From Fodinisporobacter ferrooxydans (lineage in GTDB: Bacteria > Bacillota > Bacilli > Tumebacillales > MYW30-H2), in the NCBI RefSeq assembly GCF_022818495.1, contig NZ_CP089291.1, forward strand, positions 3,613,501 to 3,677,500: a stretch of DNA of 64,000 nt, in the 5' to 3' direction. The translations under genes were made by a program, and so were the position numbers. Below the pieces are notes generated by a model, which worked only from the letters and a program-made list of their open reading frames with translations, was not told the DNA's origin and did no database searches. Positions 24,683-33,464 of this stretch are shown piece after piece (position 1 is the first letter of the stretch; each line of letters begins with the position of its first letter).

Positions 24683-26245
24683 CTATCGATGAGCGGGCGG
24701 TATGCTCTGAGGATAATGAAAGATGTTCTCCGGATCATATTTACTCTTTACCCGTGTCAACCGAGCAAAGTTGCCTCCGTAGTACGCCTGCGGCCAGTTC
24801 TTGATTGAAAGGTCTGGTGTATTGACGTAAACACCTTGGGTAAAGGGGAGCATTGCCCTGCGAAAGTTCTCTATCCAGCGAATACCTTGGGCAGCTCCTT
24901 CCGGTGTATTCCAGGTCGCAAAGAGTGACATGTTCGATAGCGCCTTGCGGTAGAAGTAGGCCGTAGCCCGATTGGGTACCTTGGCCACCGCCCCACCCAG
25001 GCCGTGGAAAAAGACGGATACCGAGGCGGTGGGTGGCTTGTTGATGAACCGGCGAATTGTGTCGATGCCCTTGTCCGGCAGCAGGCGATTAACGAAGGGG
25101 CCTACACTCTTGAAGGGTAGGGGGGAATCCGGTTGGGTTGCCGCTATCCGTTTTATCGCCGCAGTCCAGGGGATCTCTTCGACGAACACCTGCCGTGGTG
25201 AGCCGGCTCGAAGCAGTGGTTGCAGTAACTGGCGCAACTTTGCAGCCGTACCGAGGAAGACCCCTTGCATCAGCAGTGGGAAAGACTCTGTAGACTGTTG
25301 TTTTGAGGAACTTGATTGCAATCCGTTAAAAATCGAGAGGAGGGGAGTGAGCCTCTCGTCGGCGCCAGGGAGGGTATACTGCTGCCAGGTCCGCAGCACC
25401 GGCTCCAGATCACGCAAGTCCCAGCCGATATTGGCATAGGCGACAGTATCAATGGGATGCGTGCGGAAGCGGAAGGTGGTGCAGATGCCGAAATTGCCGC
25501 CGCCGCCCCCACGTGAGGCCCAGAACAGATCCGAATTGCGATCGGCATTGGCGTGGAGCACTCGGCCGTTGGCATCGACCATTTCCAACTCAAGCAGGCT
25601 GTCGATAATCAGACCTAACGGACGGGATAGGGCACTCTGACCGCCGCCCAGAGTAAACCCGGCGATGCCCGTGGTAGGGCAGAGACCGCCCGGCACCACC
25701 AACCCATCGGAACCAAGCGTCTCTTCCAGGTCGAAGTCCCGCACGCCGGTCTGCACCGTGGCGGTGCCACGCCTGCGGTTGATCTCCACCTGATTCATAT
25801 CACTAACGTCGATCACGATCCCCCCGTTGACGACCGACAGACCCTCGTAGTTGTGGCGGCCTGAGCGCATACGGATCGGCACGTTATGATGACGCGCCCA
25901 GCGCACAGCGTTGACGACATCTCTCGTCTCTTGGGCGAAAACGATCACCCGCGGGAACCTGTTAAAAAACAGGTTGAACTCCCGGCGAGCCGTCTTGTAT
26001 TGCGGGTTTCCTGGTACGACGATGCGTCCGGTCAGCTCAGGTTCTTTACCACGTCTTAACAAACCTAAGGTGCTTCTCTTTTCAAATCCCGTCCCCTTCT
26101 TTTTGGCACTCTTAATCTTTAAGTGTCGAACAAAAATCTTCGGTTTTTGAAAATTTTCAAGGGAATCTTTTACTTTGCGTATTGCCCGTTTCCCTTCGCG
26201 CACACTTCTCACATCCGTATCGTTAAAGATTTTATTATTGCTCAA
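24683..26245 (-). CDS. FAD-linked oxidase, berberine-bridge type
   Basis: 520 residues. A basic, AT-rich N-terminal extension (about 1-75) precedes the FAD_binding_4 domain. His in RSGRHNYEG and Cys in GGLCPTTGIAGFTLGGG are placed for bicovalent FAD attachment, as in berberine bridge enzyme-like oxidases. The C-terminal BBE motif is YYGGNFARLTRVKSKYDPENIFHYPQSI. It would oxidise an alcohol, sugar or alkaloid with O2. The body of the gene is visibly richer in GC than its neighbours and its N-terminal extension is not, suggesting horizontal transfer. It is a single gene. Confidence 0.88.
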   Translation of the reverse strand: MSNNKIFNDTDVRSVREGKRAIRKVKDSLENFQKPKIFVRHLKIKSAKKKGTGFEKRSTLGLLRRGKEPELTGRIVVPGNPQYKTARREFNLFFNRFPRVIVFAQETRDVVNAVRWARHHNVPIRMRSGRHNYEGLSVVNGGIVIDVSDMNQVEINRRRGTATVQTGVRDFDLEETLGSDGLVVPGGLCPTTGIAGFTLGGGQSALSRPLGLIIDSLLELEMVDANGRVLHANADRNSDLFWASRGGGGGNFGICTTFRFRTHPIDTVAYANIGWDLRDLEPVLRTWQQYTLPGADERLTPLLSIFNGLQSSSSKQQSTESFPLLMQGVFLGTAAKLRQLLQPLLRAGSPRQVFVEEIPWTAAIKRIAATQPDSPLPFKSVGPFVNRLLPDKGIDTIRRFINKPPTASVSVFFHGLGGAVAKVPNRATAYFYRKALSNMSLFATWNTPEGAAQGIRWIENFRRAMLPFTQGVYVNTPDLSIKNWPQAYYGGNFARLTRVKSKYDPENIFHYPQSIPPAHR

Positions 26246-26783
26246 GATTCATAAGACAATAAAAGATTTTCTCAATTTCAGCAAGAATTCTTAAACCTTT
26301 GATGTTGCGAAGCTTTGCATATCGTAGTTCTTAACTGGCTGCATTTAGCTTCTAAAAAACACATTTTTACGAGCAACTATACAGGGTCTCTGTAATACAT
26401 AGAATGTAAGTCTGAAGAAATTTGAGTGGGTAAACGGAGGGGTAATTCGTGTAATTTTGGCACATGGAGGAGAGATGTAGCTGTCCGAGATGGCTAAACA
26501 GGCAAATGTCCAAATCGCCTTTGCTCAGAAGCTTCAGTAGTAAGTTACTGTGATTTTGGGTTAGTTGAAAGCTGATCTTCGGGAATTGGCCAAGGAAAAT
26601 GCCAATTATGACACTCCGTCATAAAAAATATATAGTTTATTCATAACTTACAATGCATTGATATCATACATTTAATAAATTATACATTATGATTCGTCGA
26701 TGGTAGTATAAAATGTAGAGATACGCATCGTTTGACATACCTGAATGTTGTGATCATTATTTTCGTTTAAGGGGTGTAGCAAG
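26246..26783. other. 538-base intergenic region
   Basis: No gene I can support. The sequence from about 26480 to 26625 has short coding-like fragments (for example LKADLRELAKENANYDTPS on the plus strand) interrupted by stops, possibly a decayed gene. The last 150 bases are AT-rich and probably hold the promoter of the hydratase operon. Confidence 0.5.
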
Positions 26784-27566
26784 ATGTCATTTGTTCAGTT
26801 GAGCAGAGTTGGAACAAACAGAACTATTGCTGAATTAATTTTAGATCGGCCTGAAGCCCGAAATGCATTTAATACCGAAATGGCGAGACAACTATTAGAG
26901 ATATGTAGAGAGATAGCAAATACAGATATACGAGCAGTAATTCTTACTTCTTCCAATCATAAAGCATTTTGTGCAGGGGCCGATCTTAAAGAGCGAAATG
27001 GTATGACAGAGGAAGCATGGCGTGAACAACATCGATTATTTGAGGAAATGTTTTATGCTATTGCTGATCTTCCGCAACCCGTGATAGCGGCAGTGGATGG
27101 TTATGCACTCGCAGGTGGTTTCGAATTGATATTAAATTGTGACATGATAGTGGCCGCAAATACTGCGACATTTGGTTTGCCAGAAGTTACACGCGGTATT
27201 ATGCCGGGTGGTGGTGGAACTAGGTTATTAGCAAAACGGGTTGGGGTTCATAGAGCAAAAGAGTGGCTTTGTACAGGACGACATGTAAGCGCTGCAGAGG
27301 CTGATCGTGCTGGACTCCTGAATCGATTGACAGATTCCGAAAACCTTAAATTAGCCGCACTTGAACTGGCTGAAATGATTTCACAAAACGCACCGATTGC
27401 CGTTCAAAATTGCAAAGCAGCAGTTGAATCGTTATTTGGAACGAAGGATGCTGAAGCACGCGTTGAAGAACTGGTTTATTACAATCGTTGTATAGAAACG
27501 GAAGATCGTTTGGAAGGTGTTAAGGCTTTTGTTGAAAAACGGGCTCCAGAATTTAAAGGAAGATAA
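26784..27566 (+). CDS. Enoyl-CoA hydratase (methylglutaconyl-CoA hydratase-like)
   Basis: 260 residues of the crotonase fold. The oxyanion-hole segments are AFCAGADLKER and GYALAGGFELILNCDMIVA; the catalytic region reads FGLPEVTRGIMPGGGGTRLL. The RAVILTSSNHKAFCAGADLKER form is close to AUH-type methylglutaconyl-CoA hydratases. With the acyl-CoA dehydrogenase and HMG-CoA lyase downstream it fits leucine/isovalerate breakdown, though the biotin carboxylase of that route is missing here. ATG behind AAGGGGTG. Confidence 0.88.
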   Translation: MSFVQLSRVGTNRTIAELILDRPEARNAFNTEMARQLLEICREIANTDIRAVILTSSNHKAFCAGADLKERNGMTEEAWREQHRLFEEMFYAIADLPQPVIAAVDGYALAGGFELILNCDMIVAANTATFGLPEVTRGIMPGGGGTRLLAKRVGVHRAKEWLCTGRHVSAAEADRAGLLNRLTDSENLKLAALELAEMISQNAPIAVQNCKAAVESLFGTKDAEARVEELVYYNRCIETEDRLEGVKAFVEKRAPEFKGR

Positions 27567-27637
27567 ATATATGAAATTGAATCCCAAAATCTAGTCATTA
27601 TGTTTACTGAAACAAATATATTTGGAGGTAGTTTACT

Positions 27638-28795
27638 ATGAAAAACAATACGTTACATGATGAACTGAGACAAGGTGTACGGGCCATTTGCAAGAACTTC
27701 CCAGATAGCTATTGGCGTGAATTGGATGCACAACATGCATACCCAGAACAGTTTGTAAATGCTTTAACAAACTCTGGCTATTTAACTGCACTTATACCGG
27801 AGGAATATAGCGGCGCGGGTTTAGGCATAACGGAAGCTTCAATCATCCTGGAAGAGATTAATCGTTCGGGCGGAAATGCGGGGGCATGCCATGCACAGAT
27901 GTACACAATGGGGACTTTACTAAGGCATGGTTCTGACAAACAAAAGCAGGAGTATCTGCCGAATATCTCTGATGGCTCTTTGCGTTTACAAGCTTTTGGG
28001 GTAACGGAACCAAATACGGGAACAGATACAACACAATTAAAGACGACTGCTGTACGGAAAGGTGATAAATACGTTGTTAATGGACAAAAAGTATTTATTT
28101 CAAGAGCTGAACATTCGGATCTCATGATACTTCTCGTACGGACTACACCACTTGACCAGGTGAAAAAGCGTACGGAAGGCCTCTCGGTATTACTCGTTGA
28201 TTTACGCGATGCAGTTGGTAATGGTTTAACAATACGCCCCATCCGAACCATGATGAATCATGCAACAACAGAATTGTTTTTCGAAGATTTAGAGGTGCCA
28301 GTCGAAAACTTAATTGGGGAAGAAGGAAAAGGTTTTCGCTATATCTTGGACGGCATGAATGCAGAAAGAATTTTAATTGCCTCTGAATGTATTGGAGATG
28401 GCAAATGGTTTGTCGAACGGGCAACCAATTATGCAAATCAACGTGTCGTTTTTCAGAGACCGATTGGTCAAAACCAAGGAGTGCAATTTCCGATTGCAAG
28501 AGCTTATGTAAATGTAGAAGCAGCGGATCTCATGCGTTTTCGTGCAGCCGAACTTTTTGATGCTGGTCAAAAATGTGGCACTGAAGCAAATATGGCCAAA
28601 TTGTTGGCTGCTGATGCATCCTGGGAAGCAGCAAATGCGGCGTTGCAAACACATGGTGGTTTCGGGTTTGCCGAGGAATACGATATTGAGCGTAAGTTTC
28701 GGGAAACTCGGCTTTATCAAGTAGCTCCTATTTCAACGAATCTCATTTTATCATTTGTTTCTGAACACGTACTAGGATTGCCACGTTCCTATTAA
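27638..28795 (+). CDS. Acyl-CoA dehydrogenase
   Basis: 385 residues with the full three-domain layout: LIPEEYSGAGLGITEASIILEEI, the FAD-binding LQAFGVTEPNTGTDTTQLKTTA, and the C-terminal QTHGGFGFAEEYDIERKFRETRLYQVAP. The usual YEGT Glu near the C-terminus is absent. An alternative Glu lies in MNAERILIASECIG, the place of the catalytic base in isovaleryl-CoA and long-chain enzymes. That supports a branched-chain substrate but does not prove it. GGAGG lies nine bases before the ATG; 71 bases separate it from the hydratase. Confidence 0.88.
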   Translation: MKNNTLHDELRQGVRAICKNFPDSYWRELDAQHAYPEQFVNALTNSGYLTALIPEEYSGAGLGITEASIILEEINRSGGNAGACHAQMYTMGTLLRHGSDKQKQEYLPNISDGSLRLQAFGVTEPNTGTDTTQLKTTAVRKGDKYVVNGQKVFISRAEHSDLMILLVRTTPLDQVKKRTEGLSVLLVDLRDAVGNGLTIRPIRTMMNHATTELFFEDLEVPVENLIGEEGKGFRYILDGMNAERILIASECIGDGKWFVERATNYANQRVVFQRPIGQNQGVQFPIARAYVNVEAADLMRFRAAELFDAGQKCGTEANMAKLLAADASWEAANAALQTHGGFGFAEEYDIERKFRETRLYQVAPISTNLILSFVSEHVLGLPRSY

Positions 28796-28820
28796 TTAAA
28801 TTGTGTGAGGTGGAAGTTTT

Positions 28821-29684
28821 ATGTTTTTTCCTAAAAAAGTCGAGATCATCGAGGTTGGACCTAGGGATGGCCTGCAAAATGAAAAAATCCCTGTCTCAAC
28901 AGAACAAAAAAAAGAGCTGATACGCCAACTGGTGGAAGTAGGGTTTAAAAGAATTGAAACAACGTCCTTTGTCCACCCTAAATGGGTTCCACAGATGGCA
29001 GATGCTTATGAGATTGCAACATATTGTAATGAAATAGGGTTGAAATATATAGCATTAACTCCTAATTTGCGTGGATTGGAACGGGCCATAGATGTGGGTG
29101 TACCGCAAATCGCGGTCTTTATAGGTGCCAGTACTACATTTAATAAGAAAAATATTAATAAATCAACAGAAGAATCTTTACTTGAATGTATCCCATTGTT
29201 TGAAAAAGCGAAAGCACACAATATATTCATTCGGGCATATATATCAATGGCATTTACGTGCCCTTTTCAGGGCAATGTATCATTTGAAGAAGTGAACCAG
29301 GTATGTAAGCGGTTTGTTGAATTGGGTGCGGATGAAATTGACATAGGCGACACGAATGGATTTGCCAATCCCAAACTCGTATATGAGCGTTTTTCAAGAT
29401 TACGAGAATTATATCCGAAATCTACCTTTGTGGGCCATTTCCATGATACTAGAAAAATGGCATTAGCAAATACACTTGCGGCATTGCAAGCTGGAATTGA
29501 TAAATTTGATTCAGCGATCGGTGGTTTGGGTGGATGTCCGTATTCGCCGGGAGCAACTGGTAATCTGGCAACAGAAGATTTGGTACTGATGCTGTCAGAA
29601 ATGGGTATTGAAACTGGAATTCAGTATGAACAAACCAAACAAGTCAGCCCATACGCTAAATCTCTTTCTTCCAGGGATAGATAA
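28821..29684 (+). CDS. Hydroxymethylglutaryl-CoA lyase
   Basis: 287 residues, DRE-TIM metallolyase. VEIIEVGPRDGLQNE supplies the catalytic Arg and the metal Asp, GHFHDTRKMALAN the metal His residues, and GLGGCPYSPGATGN the mobile active-site Cys loop. It cleaves HMG-CoA to acetyl-CoA and acetoacetate, the last step of leucine catabolism. It is 25 bases after the dehydrogenase with GAGGTGG before the ATG, so the three genes form one operon. Confidence 0.93.
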   Translation: MFFPKKVEIIEVGPRDGLQNEKIPVSTEQKKELIRQLVEVGFKRIETTSFVHPKWVPQMADAYEIATYCNEIGLKYIALTPNLRGLERAIDVGVPQIAVFIGASTTFNKKNINKSTEESLLECIPLFEKAKAHNIFIRAYISMAFTCPFQGNVSFEEVNQVCKRFVELGADEIDIGDTNGFANPKLVYERFSRLRELYPKSTFVGHFHDTRKMALANTLAALQAGIDKFDSAIGGLGGCPYSPGATGNLATEDLVLMLSEMGIETGIQYEQTKQVSPYAKSLSSRDR

Positions 29685-29710
29685 CTATCCTTGCTATTAT
29701 AAAGTGTGCC

Positions 29711-29841
29711 AGGAGTCTGTCCGACGAAGTGAATCCAACGAATAATTAATCATTTTGTATTTGCTTACGCACCGAAACGCTACGTATATACAACGAAAAT
29801 GAATAATCATTCATTAAAAATGTTTCGTCGGACAGACTCCT
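29711..29841. mobile_element. MITE-like element with 18-bp perfect terminal repeats
   Basis: AGGAGTCTGTCCGACGAA (29711-29728) is perfectly complementary to 29824-29841. TGCC outside the left end and GGCA outside the right end extend the pairing with one bulge. The 131-base interior is non-coding and partly self-complementary. A non-autonomous transposable element is likely; a long hairpin terminator for the lyase operon is the alternative. Confidence 0.6.
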
Positions 29842-29878
29842 AGGCAGTTAGGTTAATACTAAGTTTCATTCTTAGTAA

Positions 29879-29904
29879 AAATCCCCCGTTGAGCAGGGGG
29901 ATTT
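29879..29904 (-). terminator. Terminator hairpin
   Basis: AAATCCCCC (29879-29887) pairs with GGGGGATTT (29896-29904). Read leftward it is followed by a T-run, so it ends the leftward AraC fragment and any read-through from the toxin-antitoxin genes. Confidence 0.7.
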
Positions 29905-29922
29905 CATACGTTTATCGCTTGG

Positions 29923-30195
29923 TCATATTGCGCCCTTAAGCGCTTTATGTCTTCTATGGGTGGGAAAACCAAACATGCGGGAATATTCACGGCTGAATTG
30001 CGATGGACTTTCATATCCTACCCGGAATGCAGCATCAGCGGCATCTGTGGACTCGGACAATAAGAGGCGCCGGGCTTCCTGCAATCTCAATTGTTTTTGG
30101 AATTGAATGGGGCTCATTGCGGTTACCTCTTTAAAGTGCCTATGAAGCGAAGCAACACTCATATTCGCTATATCCGCAAGCTCCTCATTTTTAAA
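29923..30195 (-). pseudogene. AraC-family regulator, C-terminal fragment
   Basis: About 85 codons remain of the DNA-binding domain: [43 protein letters not shown] and [24 protein letters not shown]. The whole effector domain is missing, and the fragment runs straight into the end of the toxin gene. The break probably came with insertion of the neighbouring mobile region. Confidence 0.75.
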
Positions 30196-30210
30196 AAGAT
30201 ATGGACTGAT

Positions 30211-30474
30211 TTATTTATATATCCCACCGCGAGAGTCGATGGCACGTATATAAACAATTTTCTCACTGTGCTGTATCTCAAAGAGAAGGCGTAACGTGCC
30301 AATCCGCAGACGGTATATTCCAGCTTGACCCTTCATCCGTTTAATGTCGCCAACTGGCGGGACGGTAAGTAAGCCTTTCAGCCCTTGCGCGATCCGCTCT
30401 TGAATGACTTTCTCTTGTTTGGCAATAAATTTCACAGCTTCTTTATGGTAAGTCAACTTGTAGCCCGAACTCAC
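30211..30474 (-). CDS. RelE/ParE-family toxin
   Basis: About 87 residues: YKLTYHKEAVKFIAKQEKVIQERIAQGLKGL, then MKGQAGIYRLRIGTLRLLFEIQHSEKIVYIRAIDSRGGIYK. The basic core strand with GxYRLRIGxLRLLFEI is typical of RelE mRNA interferases and their relatives. The GTG at 30474 has GGGGGAGG nine bases upstream. It overlaps the end of the antitoxin gene by about 30 bases, so the pair is co-translated. Confidence 0.82.
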   Translation of the reverse strand: MSSGYKLTYHKEAVKFIAKQEKVIQERIAQGLKGLLTVPPVGDIKRMKGQAGIYRLRIGTLRLLFEIQHSEKIVYIRAIDSRGGIYK

Positions 30475-30700
30475 GCTTGGCATCCTCCCCCGACACATAT
30501 CCTTCATCGCTACTCAACTGCCGGAGTTCTTCTTCACTTAATGGTTCATCGTCGGGTTCTTGCCGGTCTATTTCTTCCCAACCATTCGGTTTTTTATCTG
30601 AACGATCAATCAGGTACTGAAGGAAGTCTAAGGCCGTTTTTTGATCGGATTCTTGAAGGCGTTCAATCAGGTTATGCAAATCATCTTTACGAACTACCAT
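30443..30700 (-). CDS. Antitoxin partner of RelE toxin
   Basis: 85 residues, acidic. The N-terminal helix region MVVRKDDLHNLIERLQESDQKTALDFLQYLID resembles DUF2281-type antitoxins. The C-terminal half (DEPLSEEELRQLSSDEGYVSGEDAKREFGL) is the acidic, flexible part expected to wrap the toxin. It lies directly upstream of and overlaps the toxin. AGGAGG precedes the ATG at 30700 by ten bases. Confidence 0.75.
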   Translation of the reverse strand: MVVRKDDLHNLIERLQESDQKTALDFLQYLIDRSDKKPNGWEEIDRQEPDDEPLSEEELRQLSSDEGYVSGEDAKREFGLQVDLP

Positions 30701-30722
30701 GACGGATGTACCTCCTGCTTCA

Positions 30723-30824
30723 ATGTCCACTAATTAAGATTAGCGGTTGTTAGGTGTGATCAAAACATACACTTGATGTCCGCTAATGTTTCAGTTAATA
30801 TGAGAATAACATGTCCGCTAATGT
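30723..30824. repeat. Repeated ATGTCCRCTAAT motifs before the recombinase
   Basis: ATGTCCACTAAT at 30723, ATGTCCGCTAATGT at 30776-30789 and again at 30811-30824 are direct copies. ATTAGCGG at 30739-30746 is an inverted copy. The set lies between the antitoxin and the integrase, where arm or core sites of a tyrosine recombinase, or an autoregulatory operator, would be expected. Confidence 0.55.
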
Positions 30825-30849
30825 AAGTCAATATTTGGAGGCTTCACGA

Positions 30850-31764
30850 ATGAGAGAGAGTACCGGAATTTCGGAACAAGGGGAGCAGACGATTCAAGAC
30901 TTCATTCAAGCTCTCACCATCCAGGAAGATTTGAACCCTAAAACGCTCAAGGAATATGCGAGCGATCTGAAACATTTTATTGGTTGGTTTGAGACAGCCG
31001 ACCATCATGAAGACGACATATTTCGAATTGAAGATGTGGCTACTCCAACAATAACACGTTACCGGGATGCCATGCAAAAATCGATGAAATTAAAACCTTC
31101 AACTATAAACAGGCGGCTTATTACTCTGAAACGATATTTTGATTGGGCCGTGTCGGAATCCAAGATTCGCCGCGATCCCTCAAAGCCGGTCAAATTGGTT
31201 CCGGAAGAAAAGGTAAGCCCTCGGCAAATGACAGACAAGGAAGAGGCGGCGTTAGTCGCTGCCGCCGAGCATGGCGGTTCTCTCCGGGATCAGACGATCC
31301 TTATTGTCATGCTTCATACCGGCCTAAGAACGATGGAGGTTTGCGACCTGGCCCCCGGCGACATTCAAATTGGTAAGCGTAGCGGCCAGCTTACGGTACG
31401 GTCCGGAAAAAGAAATAAACAGAGAGAAGTCCCGTTGAACGCTACGTGCAGGGCCGCTTTGGAAAGATACATGTACGTTCTTCCTCCGGATAGTCCTTAT
31501 CTATTTCCGTCGGAGAAAACTGGTGATCGATTAACTGAACGGGCTTTACGGCACTTGATACAAAAATATATGAAAGCAGCGCGACTCGAAGGATTGAGCG
31601 CCCACGATCTGCGGCACCGGTTCGGGTACGTAATGGCAGAAAATACACCATTGCACCGGTTAGCGCAAATCATGGGACACGATAGTCTAGATACAACGAT
31701 GATTTACGTCAGGGCGACTCGTGCGGATCTGCAATCCGAAGTTGAAAAAATAGCTTGGCAATAA
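30850..31764 (+). CDS. Tyrosine recombinase/integrase (XerC/D-like)
   Basis: 304 residues. The N-terminal SAM-like domain (about 15-110) has LNPKTLKEYASDLKHFIGWF. The catalytic domain has Arg in HTGLRTMEVCDL, Lys in VRSGKRNKQREVPL, HDLRHRFG, the His in MGHDSLDTTMIYV and the nucleophile Tyr of that stretch, so all residues of the family are present. TTTGGAGG places the start at 30850 rather than 30811. It is divergent from the toxin-antitoxin pair and likely belongs to a small mobile island. Confidence 0.88.
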   Translation: MRESTGISEQGEQTIQDFIQALTIQEDLNPKTLKEYASDLKHFIGWFETADHHEDDIFRIEDVATPTITRYRDAMQKSMKLKPSTINRRLITLKRYFDWAVSESKIRRDPSKPVKLVPEEKVSPRQMTDKEEAALVAAAEHGGSLRDQTILIVMLHTGLRTMEVCDLAPGDIQIGKRSGQLTVRSGKRNKQREVPLNATCRAALERYMYVLPPDSPYLFPSEKTGDRLTERALRHLIQKYMKAARLEGLSAHDLRHRFGYVMAENTPLHRLAQIMGHDSLDTTMIYVRATRADLQSEVEKIAWQ

Positions 31765-31768
31765 GGGG

Positions 31769-31954
31769 ATGAAAAGCGATGTACGTGAGAGTAAGGGAAT
31801 TGCTAATTCAATGTTAGTTCTCCTGGCTAAAGAATATATTCGGCACGATATGATGATGAAAGTTGTTACGGACAAATTTGGAAATGACAAGTTTAATTCA
31901 TTATGGCAAGGGAGTGACCTATTAACTTATATTGTTCAAAACGTGAAGAGATAA
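31769..31954 (+). CDS. Small hypothetical protein
   Basis: 61 residues: KGIANSMLVLLAKEYIRHDMMMKVVTDKFGNDKFNSLWQGSDLLTYIVQ. It has no recognised domain, is mostly helical in appearance, and starts five bases after the recombinase stop. The AAGGGG ribosome site is almost next to the ATG. It may be a small partner of the recombinase or not a gene at all. Confidence 0.4.
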   Translation: MKSDVRESKGIANSMLVLLAKEYIRHDMMMKVVTDKFGNDKFNSLWQGSDLLTYIVQNVKR

Positions 31955-31967
31955 GGATGTGTTTTTT

Positions 31968-32591
31968 ATGTATGTGGAAATTTTTTTAATTGGTGTTTTA
32001 GCAGCAATATCACCTGGTCCAGATTTTGTAGTTGTTATGAAAAATAGTTTAGGGATAGGAAGAAAATATGGCATTGCTACAGCATTAGGTATTGCCAGTG
32101 CATTAATTGTTCATGTTACGTACACCATTTTGGGTTTTACAATTATTATAAAAAAATTTCCAAGTCTTTTTAATATCATTAAACTTGCTGGGGCTATCTA
32201 TTTACTATGGTTAGGGTATAAAGGTATTCGTTCGAAAGCACAATCTGAAAGTTCAAATGAAATAAGCATAGAACAGAAATTGAAACCCTCTATAAGAGAA
32301 GGTTTTCGTGAGGGATTTTTATGTAACCTTTTAAATCCAAAGGCTCCTTTATTTTTTTTAAGTGTGTTTTCTCAATTTCTCGGACACAACACTTCCGATT
32401 GGGTGCGATGGGTATATGGTGGAGAAACCATTTTTGCTATTGGTCTTTGGTTTGTCTCGTTAGCGGTACTTATTTCAAATAATTATTTCAGAAACATGTA
32501 TCAAAAATATATGCATTGGTTTGACCGAGGACTTGGTGTTGTTTTAATTGTGTTCGCCGTTACTATCGGGATAACTGCGTTTTCAAGTTAA
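31968..32591 (+). CDS. LysE/RhtB-family amino acid exporter
   Basis: 207 residues with about six hydrophobic segments. The helix-1 signature is LAAISPGPDFVVVMKNSLGIGRKYG, and the second part has FREGFLCNLLNPKAPLFFLSVFSQFL, both hallmarks of the LysE translocator family. It exports an amino acid or related metabolite. The start at ATG 31968 has AAGGAT nine bases upstream. It has no regulator partner beside it. Confidence 0.88.
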   Translation: MYVEIFLIGVLAAISPGPDFVVVMKNSLGIGRKYGIATALGIASALIVHVTYTILGFTIIIKKFPSLFNIIKLAGAIYLLWLGYKGIRSKAQSESSNEISIEQKLKPSIREGFREGFLCNLLNPKAPLFFLSVFSQFLGHNTSDWVRWVYGGETIFAIGLWFVSLAVLISNNYFRNMYQKYMHWFDRGLGVVLIVFAVTIGITAFSS

Positions 32592-33121
32592 AGTTTTTCA
32601 AGTCCACCTAAATATCGTAGCCTATTGCACTAAAGGGGATCTATAGCGTAATAATGCTGCTACAGTTATATAACGAAAACAACAATCGCACACGGGAAAA
32701 GAGCGGGACTACAAATTTTCACAGATCTCACAGGAAGCTGGTCATGATCGAAAAACCGTGAGAATGTACATTGAAAAAGACGACTGGAATGAAGAAACAC
32801 CTAAAACGCAAAACGAATCAGAATTCCCAAAACTTGCCCATTTGGCTCATCGGACAGCAATGGGGGTATTATTATGTCGCAAATTAGTTACCATTCATAT
32901 GTGACGCTTGTAATAACTCAACGTGAATGGGGGATTTACTTGTCGTCCGACATTTATACAACACTTCGCGAAAGAATCTTGAAAATGGTCAATTTTATAT
33001 AAATAAAATACATCGCATAACACAGGTTATATGATGTATTTTGTAAAAATATATTAAATCAAGTGAATTCTATGTGAAAAAAATTCTAATTTTGTGGATT
33101 ACTTCAGCAGTCTTTCAGAAC
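32592..33121. other. 530-base intergenic region
   Basis: It holds the IS21 IstA fragment listed separately (32695-32904) and otherwise AT-rich sequence with no supported gene. The segment after 33000 lies downstream of the hydrogenase operon. Confidence 0.6.
32695..32904 (+). pseudogene. IS21-family transposase IstA fragment
   Basis: The frame reads YKFSQISQEAGHDRKTVRMYIEKDDWNEETPKTQNESEFPKL, the N-terminal HTH of IstA-type IS21 transposases. About 60 codons survive before the sequence degenerates. No IstB partner or inverted repeat is seen. Confidence 0.7.
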
Positions 33122-33445
33122 CTATTCATCAATCTTTTCTAATAATTGGATGGTATTTTTAAGACGATTGTTAAAAAGTTGTTTGGCCAAATCCAACATA
33201 TCGAAAATGATCGGATCAACGACCGTATACATGACCTTTGCCCCGTCTTTACTACCATATACAATATCTTTGTTGCGCAGGATGGAAAGCTGTTGCGAGA
33301 CTACCGAACTATCCACGTTCATGTGTTCCTGCAGCTCATGTACATATTTATCTCCATCACGAAGAAGTTCAAGGATTCGAATCCGCAACGGATTGCTCAA
33401 CGCTTTAAAAAACTCCGCTTTAAATATTTGCAATTCATGTGGCAT
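33122..33445 (-). CDS. ArsR-family regulator
   Basis: 107 residues, winged helix: FFKALSNPLRIRILELLRDGDKYVHELQEHMNVDSSVVSQQLSILRNKDIVYGSKDGAKVMYTVVD. There is no Cys, so it is not an arsenic- or cadmium-type thiol sensor; other metal, redox or ligand sensing is possible. It is the last gene of the hydrogenase operon, 20 bases after the HyfI-like subunit, and probably controls that operon from the AT-rich region upstream of hyfB. Confidence 0.85.
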   Translation of the reverse strand: MPHELQIFKAEFFKALSNPLRIRILELLRDGDKYVHELQEHMNVDSSVVSQQLSILRNKDIVYGSKDGAKVMYTVVDPIIFDMLDLAKQLFNNRLKNTIQLLEKIDE

Positions 33446-33464
33446 CTGGAGCGCTCCTTTTGAT

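Noticed and set aside
24972-25439. Plus-strand open frame of 155 codons within the BBE oxidase
   Set aside because: High GC makes long chance frames; it is antisense to a clear flavoenzyme gene and low in sense.
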